Position numbers and translations under genes: made by a program
Origin: Sympetrum striolatum
Lineage: Eukaryota; Arthropoda; Insecta; Odonata; Libellulidae
Reading direction: 5' to 3'
Length of the DNA: 64,000 nucleotides
Assembly: GCA_947579665.1 (NCBI GenBank)
Contig: OX388349.1
Coordinates: forward strand, 74,900,841-74,964,840
The notes under the pieces: model-generated
Told to the model about the DNA's origin: nothing
The model's input: only the letters and a program-made list of their open reading frames with translations
Databases searched by the model: none
Shown: positions 52,671 to 64,000 of the stretch, one piece after another
Numbering within the stretch: position 1 is the stretch's first letter
Layout of the letters: every line of letters starts with the position of its first letter

Positions 52671-55200
52671 TTTTTTTTATATTTATTTATTTATTCAAAT
52701 CTCACATACAGCATATCAATGCCAATTTAAAGTGAAATATAAAAAATATACATATATTAAAGTAATAAATTTAAATAGTTAAAAAACAATTGTCAGAAAA
52801 TATAGTGAAAAAAGGAAAACAAACATAAAGGTAGATTTTACAATTATATGGATCTGGTGTGTGGTAAGCTCAGGTTCAAAAATTTCCGTTTAGATAAGGA
52901 GAAAGGATCAATAGAAGGAGGAATTGAGTTCATCAGAGAAGGAAGACGAAAGAAAAGGGAGCGCTTGATAAGTGAGAGTCTAGGAGTAGTATAGTGAAGC
53001 AATGATGTCAAACGGGTAGATCTGTTTGGAACACGATAATTGATAAGTGAAGTTAAGGGAGGACAGTCATAAAGGGAGTTCAGCAGTGAGTGTAAGAAGG
53101 ATAAATCATGTTTTGATCTAATGACAGAGAGAGATTCCAAGGATAGTGAAGATAAGATAGAATATTTAGAGGCTTGACGGAAGGAAGGAACTCTGGCTTT
53201 TACAATTCTGAGAAAGAAATTAGTAATTCTGTCTAATGAGGAAAGATGAGTTGGAAAGGACATAGACCAGATGGGGGAACAATAAGATACAGTAGGAAGG
53301 ATGAACGAGGAAAAGTATAGGGAGAGAGCCAGAGGGTCTTTGATATCGGTGAAACGATAAAGTAGGCCTAGGAGAGACATCGCACGATTTTTTATTTTTG
53401 TAACATGTTCAGAATATGTTAATTTATTATCAGTTATAACACCCAGATCCTTTTGTTGCATTACTCTTGGAAGAGTGATTTCGTTTAACTTATAATTATA
53501 TTCAATCGGTTTTTTTAACCCTATAGACATAGCATGGCATTTATTAATGTTTAAATTTAATTTCCAGTCACCGCACCACTGGGTAATTTTATTTAACGTT
53601 CTTTGAAATTGTTCACAATCCGCTACCTTCGTCACACTGGTAAAAAGTTTACAATCATCAGCATATAGCAGAATATTTTCCTCCGTAGGGGGTATAGAGA
53701 CTAGATCATCAACGAAGAGGTTGAATAGATATGGGCTTAGGGAACTGCCCTGTGGAACCCCAGAGGTGACAGTAACCCTGTTGGATTTAGCGTCTGGAAG
53801 TTTGACACATTGCGTTCGATTGGTTAGGAAGCTTGATATCAGCTGTAAGAACTCTCCGTGAATATTAAAACAGTGGGCAAGTATGAATATCAATAACTCG
53901 TGATCAAGGGAATCAAACGCTTTGGAGAAATCTAGGAATATAGTATCTAATTGTGCCTTATTTTGAATCGCATTTATGGCGTGATTTTGAAAAACTGCTA
54001 AGTTTGTTAAACATGAGCGACCAGGAAGGAAGCCATGTTGGCAGGTAGAGAGGTGGGGGGATGTAAAGTAATATAAACGGTTTAGGATGATTTTTTCGCA
54101 GATGCAGGAGAAAATGGGTAAAATGGATATTGGGCGATAATTAGACACATCTGATTTGGGACCAGACTTATGGATGGGAATAATGTTGGCTGTCTTCCAT
54201 TGTGTAGGAAAGGTACCAGAGGAGAAGCAACGGTTATAGATTATGCACAGGGGGAGACGAAGCACAGTTACGGATAAGAATAGGGGGAATGCCATCAGAA
54301 CCCGGAGAACGGTGAGGAGAGATCTTGGAAATGTATTGAGACACTTCGTGAGGAGAGGTTTGAAGTTGAGATAGCGAATGGCTGCATATAGATGAAAAAT
54401 TGAAGAATTGGCAAAACAGTCCGCGAAATAATTTAGAAATAATTCAGTCCTTTGATGACCAGATGCTGAAACGTTTCCGTAGTGAACTTCTTCAGGAATT
54501 CTAGAGTGCGGTTTTCGGCCGTTGATATAAGACCAGAACTTTTTGGGGTTATTCGGGATGGACTCCGAGATGTTTTTTAAGTAATCCGAATAATCACTTC
54601 GGATGAGCGATTTAGTTAAGCGGCGAAGATTGGTGTACACTTTTCTAGTCTGATCACTCGGATGTTTCTTCCAGACGTACCACGCACGGTTTTTATTATT
54701 TAAATGGAATTTAGTTTCACTTTTGAACCAAATATGAAATCTGTTGGACTTACGTTTGAAAAAAGGAACAAAATCGTTTATAACGGCACACAATAAGTCG
54801 TAAAACAAATCCACCGCGTCTTCTAGAGGAATAGAGCTTAAAATGTCCCACGGAAGCACGTTTAGGTAGCAGTTGACCTAAGACCATTGAACTTTGTTCC
54901 AGGAACGTAGGGGTTGTGCGCGGAAGGGTTCTCTGCGTGATATCTTCTTAGGAAGCACATTGAAAGAGGCATCAAGAGACTCGTGGTCACTTTCAAAAAT
55001 ATTTCGGCTGGGCGTAATAGATTTAGGGGCAAAGGTGGAAAGTAAAGTCCAGCATTGCCAGATTTCTGGTGGGATGGAGGTTGTATTGTGGAAGACGAAG
55101 CGCAATGATGAACGTTTCGATGAAATATTCATCAATTTTTTGGGGAGCCACTAGTAGGGGAGTTCCACGTAACGGATAAATTGAAGTCACCAAATAGTAA
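52671..55200 (-). mobile_element. Jockey-like non-LTR retrotransposon, 5'-truncated
   Basis: Runs on the minus strand. The 3' end is an A-rich tail (AAATAAATAAATAAATATAA then A's) at 52671-52695. The 5' end stops inside the endonuclease at about 55200. It is inserted into the minisatellite, whose unit resumes on each side (AAACAAGCTTTG on the left, TGAAAGTTTAGGTAAAA on the right). Confidence 0.85.
52844..55135 (-). pseudogene. Jockey-like endonuclease/reverse transcriptase pseudogene
   Basis: A 671-codon open stretch (54859 to stop at 52844) covers most of the reverse transcriptase: FLDFSKAFDSLDH (residues 308-320), SGVPQGSSLSPYLFN (366-380) and YADD (399-402), then the thumb. It opens at a GTG, not ATG. 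Just upstream an in-frame TAG (54878-54880) separates it from the end of the endonuclease (ESDHESLDASF...). Between residues about 150 and 205 the frame is wrong. The family text (SPHEVSQYISKISPHRSPG, SDGIPPILIRN) lies in another frame, so two compensating shifts occurred. Further upstream, GDFN of the endonuclease is in a different frame with stops. The gene is dead. Confidence 0.88.
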
Positions 55201-56077
55201 CACTGAAAGTTTAGGTAAAAGATTAGTGCTAAGTGTTGTGCATTTAGGTGGTTAGTTTACATATTATAACTCTTCAAATTTTTTAAACAAGCTGTGAAAT
55301 TTTAGTTAAAGATTGATGCTAAATCTAGTGTATATAAGGAGATTAGTGTACAGATTCTTGCTCTTTTGGTATTTTCCCAATCAAGCTTTGTAATTTTAGA
55401 GTAAACATTAACTTTAAATGTTGTGTATTTTAGGAAGTTAGTGTACAGATTATAGCTCTTTTGATATCTTTTAATCAAACTTTGAAAATGTAGGTAAACA
55501 TTAACACTAAATCATTGCATCTTTGGAGGTTATTGTGAATATTAACGCTCTTTTGATATTTTCTAAACAAGCTGTGAAATTTTTGACAAAAATTAATGCT
55601 AAATATTATGAATCTTAGGAAGTTAGTTCCTTGCTCTTTTGAAATATTTTATATAAGCTGTGAGAGTTTAAGTAAACATTAATGCTAAATGTTATGCATA
55701 CTTGTTGGTTGGTGTACAGATTCTTGTTCTTTTAAAATATTATAAATAAACTGTGAGATTTTAGGTTAAGGTTAATGCTAAATCTTTTGCATCTTAGGAG
55801 GTTAGTGAACAGATCATTGCTCATTTGATATTTTCTAAACAAACTGAGATTTTAGGTAAACATTAACCCTAAATGTTGTGGACTTGGGAAGTTAGTGTGC
55901 AGATTCTAGGTCTTTAAATTTTCTAAGTAAGCTTAGTACTTTTATGCAAACATTAGCACTGAAAGTTGTGCTGTCTAGGGATTTGCTGTTTCCAAAACAT
56001 TTCTGATTTTCATTTGAGTTATAAGTTTAACTCTTCCAGGGGAATCTTTAATTTGTATTAGTTGAAATTATTCTTTA

Positions 56078-56231
56078 GTCATGAGTTATGGTATTTGTCT
56101 AGTCAATCTTCTGCATTACTAATGGTTTTTGCATTTTGACCCTCGTTCAACAGATTATTTAGAACAAGGGTCAAAATGCAATTCCATTGAATGTGCAACA
56201 GGTTGACTAAACAAATACCATAACTCATGAC
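56078..56231. mobile_element. 154-bp foldback element
   Basis: Arms GTCATGAGTTATGGTATTTG and CAAATACCATAACTCATGAC match as inverted repeats. A second, inner pair is GCATTTTGACCCTCGTTC and GAACAAGGGTCAAAATGC. No coding content. Confidence 0.75.
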
Positions 56232-56761
56232 TTGATAAATTTCGACTTTTAAAAATTTTTGCCCCTATTTAGTAATATCTCTTCACTTTTGGCTTCTTAT
56301 ATAAATCACTAATTTTTGCCAGCTTTTCTTCTGTTATCATATTCTTATTTCATATCTTTGGCTTTTAAATAATTTAACTTTTCATTTTTGTAAATTTGAG
56401 AGTATTTTTTTCAATTGAAAAGCAAATTAATAAGGCCATAAATTCATGTTTTCTGTAAATTCTTTTGCCATTTAATTTAATTTTTATTACCAAAAAAATA
56501 TTCCAAGTCCAGAGTAATTTTTAAATCTTTTCTTAAATTTTCTTCCTATTTACTCACTTGTTTTTCAATTGAATTTCTTATTTAATTTTCTGCTGGCATT
56601 TATTGATTTTGATCTGTTTTCAATTTTTCTTTTAGTCTCTTATTTTTTAATTTCTAATTTTATTTCTTGCTTTTGTCTTCCAATATCATGTATTTTCCAA
56701 CTTCAGTACTTTAACTTTGTACTTATAATTTATGCTTCTTTGCAGATCTCACCTGTCACTT

Positions 56762-56823
56762 TATTTTGAGGCTGCATTTGGAAATTGGAATTATACCAAC
56801 TTCTAAATGCAGCCTTTAAGTAA
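56762..56823 (+). other. Strong short hairpin, pre-miRNA-like
   Basis: AGGCTGCATTT pairs perfectly with AAATGCAGCCT. The stem continues inward with GAAATTGG/CCAACTTC to a seven-base loop AATTATA, about 20 bp with two mismatches, and weaker pairs outside. Size fits a short miRNA precursor, but it could equally be a small MITE. It overlaps the acceptor of the next candidate exon. Confidence 0.4.
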
Positions 56824-57028
56824 ACCTGGCAAAGTGAGTACAAGTGCAGCGAAAGAAATGGCCAAAGGACCAATGAGCATCTTCAAGAAATTTTCTAACT
56901 ATAATGTCAACTCTGGAGATAGGTTTTGGCCAGGCGAATACTACTGTACCAAAAAGAGTGGCCGGGACAAGGCTGAAAGGATTTTAAATAAAAATTTGAT
57001 GGGTTCAAGTTCGAAACTTTTTTATTAA
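56813..57028 (+). CDS. Candidate last exon of an unidentified gene
   Basis: Follows an AG at 56811-56812 and stays open for 71 codons to TAA: PLSKPGKVSTSAAKEMAKGP, FKKFSNYNVNSGDRFWPGEY, and a basic end. Two AATAAA signals follow (57034 and 57060). It is phase 0 at its start, compatible with the donor at 48014, which may be its partner. The family is not recognised. An ATG at 56807 inside the acceptor is an alternative start. Confidence 0.35.
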   Translation, partial: PLSKPGKVSTSAAKEMAKGPMSIFKKFSNYNVNSGDRFWPGEYYCTKKSGRDKAERILNKNLMGSSSKLFY

Positions 57029-57064
57029 ATGCTGTAATAAAGTGTACATTTCAAAAATTTCAAT

Positions 57065-58638
57065 AAAACTGTTGAATCAGAGTGATGTGTATCTTCTTTC
57101 TTCTCTCCTCTAAGTCTGTATGGTGCTGAAGAAAACTTTGAGTGCAGCAGCAAAGAGTCCTCCTTGCAAAAACATTTACTCCGGAATAGTTTGTGACATT
57201 GCTAGGTAAAAAGTATCATCCTGAAAAAGAGTTCATTATTATGCATGCAGAGAATAAGTACTGGCTAAAGTGAGTTGATGCTTGTAAAATTTAACTGTTA
57301 GAGAAACAATGTTTATAGAGTCTTGCTCTTAGTAAATGTTCATTGCCAAGAAAAAATTAATAGAATGAAATTAACTTGGAAAGTTATGATTTTGAAATCG
57401 CTAACAGAAGTTACTTTAAATGAATATATATAACAGATATTAATTTTCAAATTGGTAAAAATTCAATCGTTTATAAAATTAGAATTTTAAGTTTAAAAAG
57501 TTCAAGCAAGCATTCAAATAAATTTAACAAAAGTGCATACATGTAAATGCAAGAAGCAGTAACTTGAAAAATGCTGAAATATTAATGTTTTACTTATTTA
57601 AAATTTTTAATTTTAATTAAAAATTAATAAAAGAGTTGAAATCCAGCATATTAATTTACAACTTTAAGAGCCATAATAACAGATTATTTCGAAGTTTATT
57701 TCTAACTTTTAAATTACACTATTATCATCCATACATTAAACTCTATGAACAAACTATCATGAAATACCGCGGTTTATTTAATTTTTATATTTTTAGCAAT
57801 TATTAAATCAATACTATCGAGAGAAAACGTTAACCTGTCACTTGACGCTATGAGTTCTTCACCCAAACATTACTTTCAATTCAAAATTGTTTACAGGTGC
57901 GCAATTATTTCAACTTTCGAAAATTAACTTTTAGATCGTTAACTTTGGAAAACAAGTATATATTTGGAAGATTCAGTAATTATTCTTACCATCAGCTATT
58001 ATAGTAAAGAAACCAAAAATATTGTTACTGAAATATCTTTATTATCTGATAGATTAAGTTATTTTCAAGCTTTTATTATGATTTTCGCCAATTGAATAAT
58101 TCCCGATACGAATACCCTGCGTTTTCTTAATTTAAATGTCATTCGACACAACCTATAACATTATCAGGAGTTCAACTCCTAGCAATTGAAAAATGTTGAT
58201 TGATGATCAACGCAAAACAGCCGTTAAATTCGTAATATAAGGTATTTTTGTAGGCATTTACATTAAACTGATGCTTTGATTCCGTTATTCTTATCAATTG
58301 TCAGAAATTAGCTATTAGAACTACATTCTTTAAATACCATTAAATTGCGATATCTTAAATGACCAAGGAAGTAATATTTACGAGAAAATGCAAGGAATTT
58401 ACAGTAAGTTGTTGCTTCTATTCGAATTAATTGTAAATTAAGATTTTTACCGAAAATTCTAAACAGAGACTTTCTTTGATATTCATAATGCTTGCCATTT
58501 AGATACTGCCTCTTAACCAGATTGTTTAACATTATCAGCGAATTATTTTTCTAAATGTCAACAGCCTCAGATGAACAATTGATAACACCGTTCTCTCCTA
58601 TTAACGACTGCGTATTGTTTTTATCGTTTAAATGAACG
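57065..58638. other. AT-rich, no recognised feature
   Basis: Nothing recognisable between the candidate exon's poly(A) signals and the second duplication copy. Open frames are short and AT-driven. Confidence 0.45.
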
Positions 58639-59795
58639 ACTTGGGAAAATAACATCCTTCGATATGATTTCTATCAATATTTATTCTTGAACAAATTATC
58701 ATCAATACATTTTCAAATTAGTTTCCTTCATGAGAAACAAGAATCACGAAGACTCATCTCACCTTTACTTATAGGTACATTACGCAATCTAACAAATCAT
58801 ATTGATTTCAGTTATTTGGCTCTTTAAGAAGTAAACAATTTAGACTCGCGGGATTGAGTGAATGATTAAATTTCGCGAAGGAATTATGAAGGACAGAAAT
58901 TCAAAACACAAAATGTGCACTTTTCTAACAACAACTTCACTAACAAAATTAAAATATCAAGAAGTTCACTTTTATTTCATTCCCGAAATAATGAGAAATT
59001 TCTACGGAAATCTATGAAAAGAAAATTCGATTCGCCCCATTAGTTAAAAATCACTAATAATATATTTTCACTATGACCTTAAAAGTTGTTTTGTTTTAAA
59101 AGTAATTTTGTATTTTATCAATCAGCAAGGTTATGAAAAATGAGAAAAAATTCTCACGCAAGTGCAATGATGATGGATCGCCGGCTCTTATAGATATACT
59201 TATTCACCGATAGAAATGATTAATGGAATTAAGTGATTCTCTTTTGAAATAATTTTTCAACACGCACGCGCTGATTATGCAGTACTTGTAACTTCTGCTG
59301 ACCAAAGACAATATCAAATGCTCTCCATCGTGTTTCATAAAAAAATCGAAAAATTTTTTATGCGCTATATTTTGACTTTTTTCGAAAGGTTTGATATTAA
59401 TTTTCATTATTTTCCAACGGCATTTGAAACATAGAGTGACTTCGTTATTAAAAAATATATTAAACCCTTTTTACATACTCCAAAAGTTTGAAACTGTTAA
59501 GTTACTTAACTTAAAGTTAGTTAAGAAAAATATTAAAGTTAATGCAATATTGGTAGATAAATTTTTAATTTTTTTTTTATTATTGTAAATAGAAAAAGAT
59601 ATTTCGTTAAAAAATTTTACATTTATTTTTTTAACCCGCCTTCCTAGGTAAAGTAGACTTTTGCTAAATATAGTATAAGTATGATACTGAATTATATGTC
59701 TACGAATGGTAATGTTACAGTTAACCTAGGGATATATTTATTTTTCAGTTAAAAAAGTTCACATTTTTCTGGAGATGCAGCATTAATGTCAATGT

Positions 59796-60045
59796 TTAAT
59801 AACGAAAGTACTAATTTTCCTCAAGAGATGTCATTAGGGGCGAAGTTTATAATCAAAGGTTCCAATTTTCCTCAAGAGATGGCACTAGTGGCGAAGTTTA
59901 TAACCAAAAGTTCCAATTTTCCTCAAGAGATGGTATTAGTGGCGAAGTTTATAACCAAAAGTTCCAATTTCCCTCAAGAGATGGCACTAGTGGCGAAGTT
60001 TATTAACAAAAGTTCCAATTTCCCTCAAGAGATGGCACTAGTGTG
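59796..60045 (+). repeat. 51-bp tandem repeat, second copy
   Basis: Duplicate of 43616-43865 with five units and a few substitutions, for example TCATTAG in the first unit. Confidence 0.85.
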
Positions 60046-61617
60046 CCATAGTACTAGTATTAAAAAAATGAAAAAAGACAGAGTAGGGTGTGGGAAAAAA
60101 TCTTTGCAACTGAAGGTTGACCAAGAAAAACCCACGTTACGGGAAAACACCCACAGAGAAGGGGGGTGAAAAAAACGGGGGTTATTTATAAATGTGACGT
60201 TTAGGTATTCGCAATTAAATGATTTTCAAAAGTTACGATAAGAATAGATTAAAATTGAGCATTGCTGGAAAAAATTACACATGTATAAAGGGTAGATTAT
60301 GATCCAATTTGATGTAAATATCAATGCCGCAGGTTGCAATGTATTGGAGAAATAAGATGATTAAATACAATGTGACGTCACTATTCTGCTGGTTGTGTAC
60401 TCAATTATCGTTTTGCATCGCTGCATGTGCAATTGAAAATACTTGGAAGGAACAAATAAATAGGAAGTTAGTGCATAAAATAGACTACAAACTGTGTTAA
60501 AAACCATGTTTCTATGTAGCAAAGTTACGAAGAAAATAATTAATATACTTCTCCATCGCTGAATTATGCATTTGATAACATCGACCTAATTCATACGTTT
60601 CCTTTTTTTGAATAAAGAAATTATTTCTATTAAATTATTTACTTTTATCAATTAATTGTTTTATTGTTTATTGATATTGTATTAATTACACTATGAAACA
60701 TTTTTAAATTTTTGGTTTCGATGTTCTAAGATAGTAAGGTGATTTTAGAAGTATTTTTCATACTGATTTCAAATCTGATTCTAGTTTTTCTGAATCATGT
60801 AAGGTTTTTATACAATTCAATATTGAAGTTTTGAAAAAAAATGAAATTTTGAACCTGGAAAATAATTATTTGAGTTTGATTTAAATATTGTGTATTTTTA
60901 ACTCTGTATAAAATTAGAACCATGCAACGCAATACAGTAGAAAATAGTATATACTGACTTAAAAATGCTATAATTATTATGAAAACACAAGACCTACATG
61001 ACAATTTAATTCGTCTTCTTCACTGATTTCACTGCTTCAACGTCTTTCTGCATCTGCTTCAGATACTTCTGATAAATTTCTATTACCAACCCTTTTCATG
61101 TTCTTTTACCCAACCATTTGATTGGTGAATTATCTTATTTGCTGTAATATGGTCTGTATAAAGATTGAGTATAAACAGGTACCTATGTCATTATGTTTTA
61201 AAGAAGCCTCTGCCTCAGTATTATATGAAGTAGCAAAGCATGCATTATCAAAGATCTCTCTACAGGTAATTCTCTTCTTTTTATGTATCTCTTGGCCTCT
61301 GGTTTGATAATCGTTGAGTTAACTTGCACCCATAAGAAATGCAGGTTAAGTTCATTTCTATCATACTCATGTTCTATTCCTATTTAAAAATTGTATAAAG
61401 CTGAAACATCATATTAGCTTTTGAAATCTATGATGAGAAAGATATCTTATGAAAATTGGTATTCTTATCATCAAATATAGATATTGGAGCTGAATTATGA
61501 TCAATTTGGTAAGATTACTCATTTCAATGGCCTATCATTGAACTAAGGCAACATGAGAGATATTAAATTCTCTTCTGTCAAAATAGAGCTTCTATATTAA
61601 ATCCTACATATATTATC

Positions 61618-61648
61618 TCCATTGAGAATCAATGGGAGCTTTAGCTAG
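61618..61648 (+). mobile_element. Helitron-type 3' terminus (copy 2)
   Basis: Duplicate of 45439-45469 in the second duplication copy, with CTAG at 61645-61648. Confidence 0.5.
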
Positions 61649-62199
61649 TATATATTTAAAGTTGAAGAGATGAGATTAGCAGTTTTGCGCAATTTTCTTT
61701 AAATTAATTATGCAATTTTCTTTCATTTAAATTTTTGGTAGTTTTGGGAGTGTTTTATACCCTTTATTAACAATTTTCTTTGGTTGAAAAGATTTGCAGC
61801 TTTCCTTGTGATAGATTGCATTTATGCTGTTCTTATCCCTCCAATGTATTCCTGTATATTTTGACTGTTGTTCAAGTGCACATTGGCTTACTTCTTTGAT
61901 AATTTACCACCTGAAAGAGAGCTAATAAGTGCTACTTCAGGATTTCACTTTCAAGTATTGCAGTTCACATCTCATGATTGAGGGCAGAAACCTTTCCACT
62001 TGATTGGTGAAATGCTGCTCTTTCATTTTCTTTAGCAATTTAAATCAGATATGCCCAAAGTTTTTCTTTCTCCATTATCATGATAGATTATATTGTATTC
62101 TCCATTTACTTTACACTCTTTTCACAGTTTATGGTAATCTTTTTTTAGGATCCTTCACGTTCAGTAGTTACTATATAGTAAATAGTTACAATAATGTAT

Positions 62200-62575
62200 T
62201 GAATAGAAAACTCAAAAAGCTTGCTTCCCAAATAATAGCCCCTTCCCTTAACTCTCTCTCTGAAAATATATCTTTCCTTGAACCCATCCTACCCCATTAC
62301 CCCTTTTCCCAAAACACATCAGACCCACATTTCACAACCCCTTTACAATAAAAAACCTTATCCCCAGCACTAAAGATCACAGGGATCCAGTGACCAACAG
62401 TGGTGCCTACCTCCTGTTCTGCAAGGACTGCGAGTCAAAATACATGGAACAAAGCGGCCCCATCCCATGTCATACATGTTTCACCAACAATTTGGCAGTA
62501 TCAGCTGCAGTGAAAGTATGCATCCAAAGAATAGAAATGGATAAAATCTTCAATGACACCTTATACTTATCATAA
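62200..62575 (+). pseudogene. Penelope-like element remnant, copy 2
   Basis: Duplicate of 46020-46380. Here the frame after the cysteine block stays open further (AVKVCIQRIEM...) because a stop present in copy 1 is AAA here. Confidence 0.5.
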
Positions 62576-64000
62576 GGCTAATAAGATCAAAGAATTTTTC
62601 TAACCAATTAATGTTTTAACATAAGTACTCATTCCTAACTATGGCTCAATGATTTAGATATATGTAATGCATGTAGAGTAAAGGCCAGCCAGCATTGTAA
62701 AGATTTGGAGCACCATTACCTAAATAAGTATCATGCGTTGGACCGCCATTAAAAAGCCTTATAATTTGTTGAGATGAAGTATAATTTTCCGAAGAATACA
62801 GTCATGTTACATCATTTCATCCCTTATTTTACATCCTGAAAAAAATCCTATAATTATAATTCCGCTGATCCATTCCTTTAATTATGAACTAAGGAACATT
62901 TGCAAGGAACTCTGGCAAACTTGAGGTACCCTCAAAAATAATAAAATGATGCGTACTTATCTGCATCCTTAGATATTATGGCAATATGTTCATCTTATTA
63001 TCAATACACCTTTCATATAAAAAGAGGACCTTTAAATTTTGAACTCAATTTTTGCTGATATTTCAAGGTCCTTTGATCTCTAATTATGCATGTCTTCATG
63101 AATTTAAAGTTGAGTTGAAAAAATATTTTTGTGAGATGAATCAATTGTAACCAATTTTTCTAAATGTGTGCAATTAGTAGGAGGCAAAGCTATGGGGAGT
63201 TAGCTGGCTAATGCCATTTATTGGATGGATTTTGATAATATTAGATGATCTTGGATTGAAGCTTTAAGAAAAATCCACCTCCAGCTGTTATTAAAGAAAT
63301 TACAGGTATGGCAGGTTTTAAGGCTGACTTCCATCCATTCCTCATTGTTACCGAGGATTCAGTAAGTTGTATTAGGTATGTTTTTTGATTAATTTAGTCA
63401 TCATATTGTACTATAAAAATAAGAGTTAGCGTTAGAGCTGAAGTTGGCACTCAGAATAATTATAATTTCAAAGGTTGTTCACATCAGTTCAAATAGCCAA
63501 TTTGTAAAGATATTTATTTTGTCAAGCTGAGTTACATTTATATACAATAAATAAGAGCATCAATAACTATAGCTATTCAGATTTTAGTTTTAAGTTAGTT
63601 ACCTAATCACATTCTTGTATCAAAGTCAAAAGGAATCACCAATAAATATAAATTAGTAAAAAGGAGATTTCCTCTTGTTTTCCTTTATATTATAGATGTA
63701 TATGTTTCCCCCCAGTTGTAACTTTCTAAATTTATTCAAACCATAATTATCACATGAAAATATTCTAAATAATTTTCTAGTCGGGTAAATTTAGAGTAGA
63801 GGTATACATTTAAAGAGATTCCTTATAATGAACACGGATCTTGAATTCAATACGTTAGTTCAAACAAGGTAAAAGCAAACAAGCAAGAGTCACTTACAAT
63901 TGAGATATTAAATGAGATGAATTAGAGAAAATTATGAGAGGGGATTATGCACATAACTTTTTATGCTAAATTCTGATTCTATTGCTCTCGCTAATCGAAA

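Larger units (their letters stand above)
52580..55985. repeat. ~92-bp minisatellite interrupted by a LINE
   Basis: Units with GTAAACATTAATGCTAAAT, GTTAGTGTACAGATTC, CTCTTTTGATATTTTC and AAACAAGCTGTGAAATTTTA blocks repeat about eight times at 55209-55985, 85-98 bp apart and diverged. About one unit lies at 52580-52670 to the left. The array is split by the element at 52671-55200. Confidence 0.8.
58639..64000. repeat. Segmental duplication, copy 2 (cut by window end)
   Basis: Second copy of 42458-47870. It begins abruptly at ACTTGGGAAAATAACATCC after unrelated sequence. The base just before the start of copy 2 is 58638, so a tandem unit of 16,181 bp (42458-58638) fits. Confidence 0.95.

Noticed and set aside
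54894..55154. Plus-strand 86-codon frame
   Set aside because: Antisense shadow of the Jockey-like endonuclease remnant.

Overview
The window looks like nuclear DNA of an arthropod, most likely an insect. It is AT-rich, its genes are split by GT-AG introns, and three protein-coding genes match animal families. The intervening DNA is packed with insect-type mobile-element fossils: Helitron-like, Tc1/mariner and pogo-like, CR1-like and Jockey-like LINEs, a Penelope-like scrap and a probable solo LTR. The species cannot be told from the sequence.

Layout. 1-30018 (+): the 3' half of exportin-5 (XPO5), six exons spread over 28 kb by large transposon-filled introns. The 12.8 kb intron from 393 to 13168 holds seven copies of a ~1.08 kb repeat. 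Each full copy carries six evenly spaced (148-176 bp) tRNA B-box-like motifs and ends in a conserved 17-nt hairpin. This array is the most unusual thing in the window. The later introns carry a pogo-like TIR element with a second TIR element nested inside, mariner transposase remnants, twin 77-bp palindromic MITEs, and older broken copies of the B-box repeat split by Helitron and LTR insertions.

31653-36041 (-): a complete six-exon short-chain dehydrogenase of the DHRS11 / insect farnesol-dehydrogenase-like group. 36460-36531 (-): an intact tRNA-His(GTG). 37689-41932 (-): a complete nine-exon cytoplasmic tRNA 2-thiolation protein 2 (CTU2/NCS2).

42458-64000: a direct duplication. From 58639 to the window end the sequence repeats 42458-47870 at high identity with an offset of about 16.18 kb, as if a 16.18 kb unit were tandemly duplicated and the second copy ran off the edge, or as if two haplotypes had been joined in assembly. 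Each copy holds a five-fold 51-bp repeat with a CTCF-like core motif, a Helitron-type 3' end and a Penelope-like GIY-YIG remnant. Inside the first unit are weak candidate exons (47.9 and 56.8 kb), a ~92-bp minisatellite at 52.6-56.0 kb interrupted by a 5'-truncated Jockey-like LINE, and two foldback hairpins.

Functionally, XPO5 (small-RNA/tRNA nuclear export), CTU2 (tRNA anticodon thiolation) and tRNA-His are all linked to tRNA or small RNA. Nothing in the sequence shows that this grouping is more than chance.
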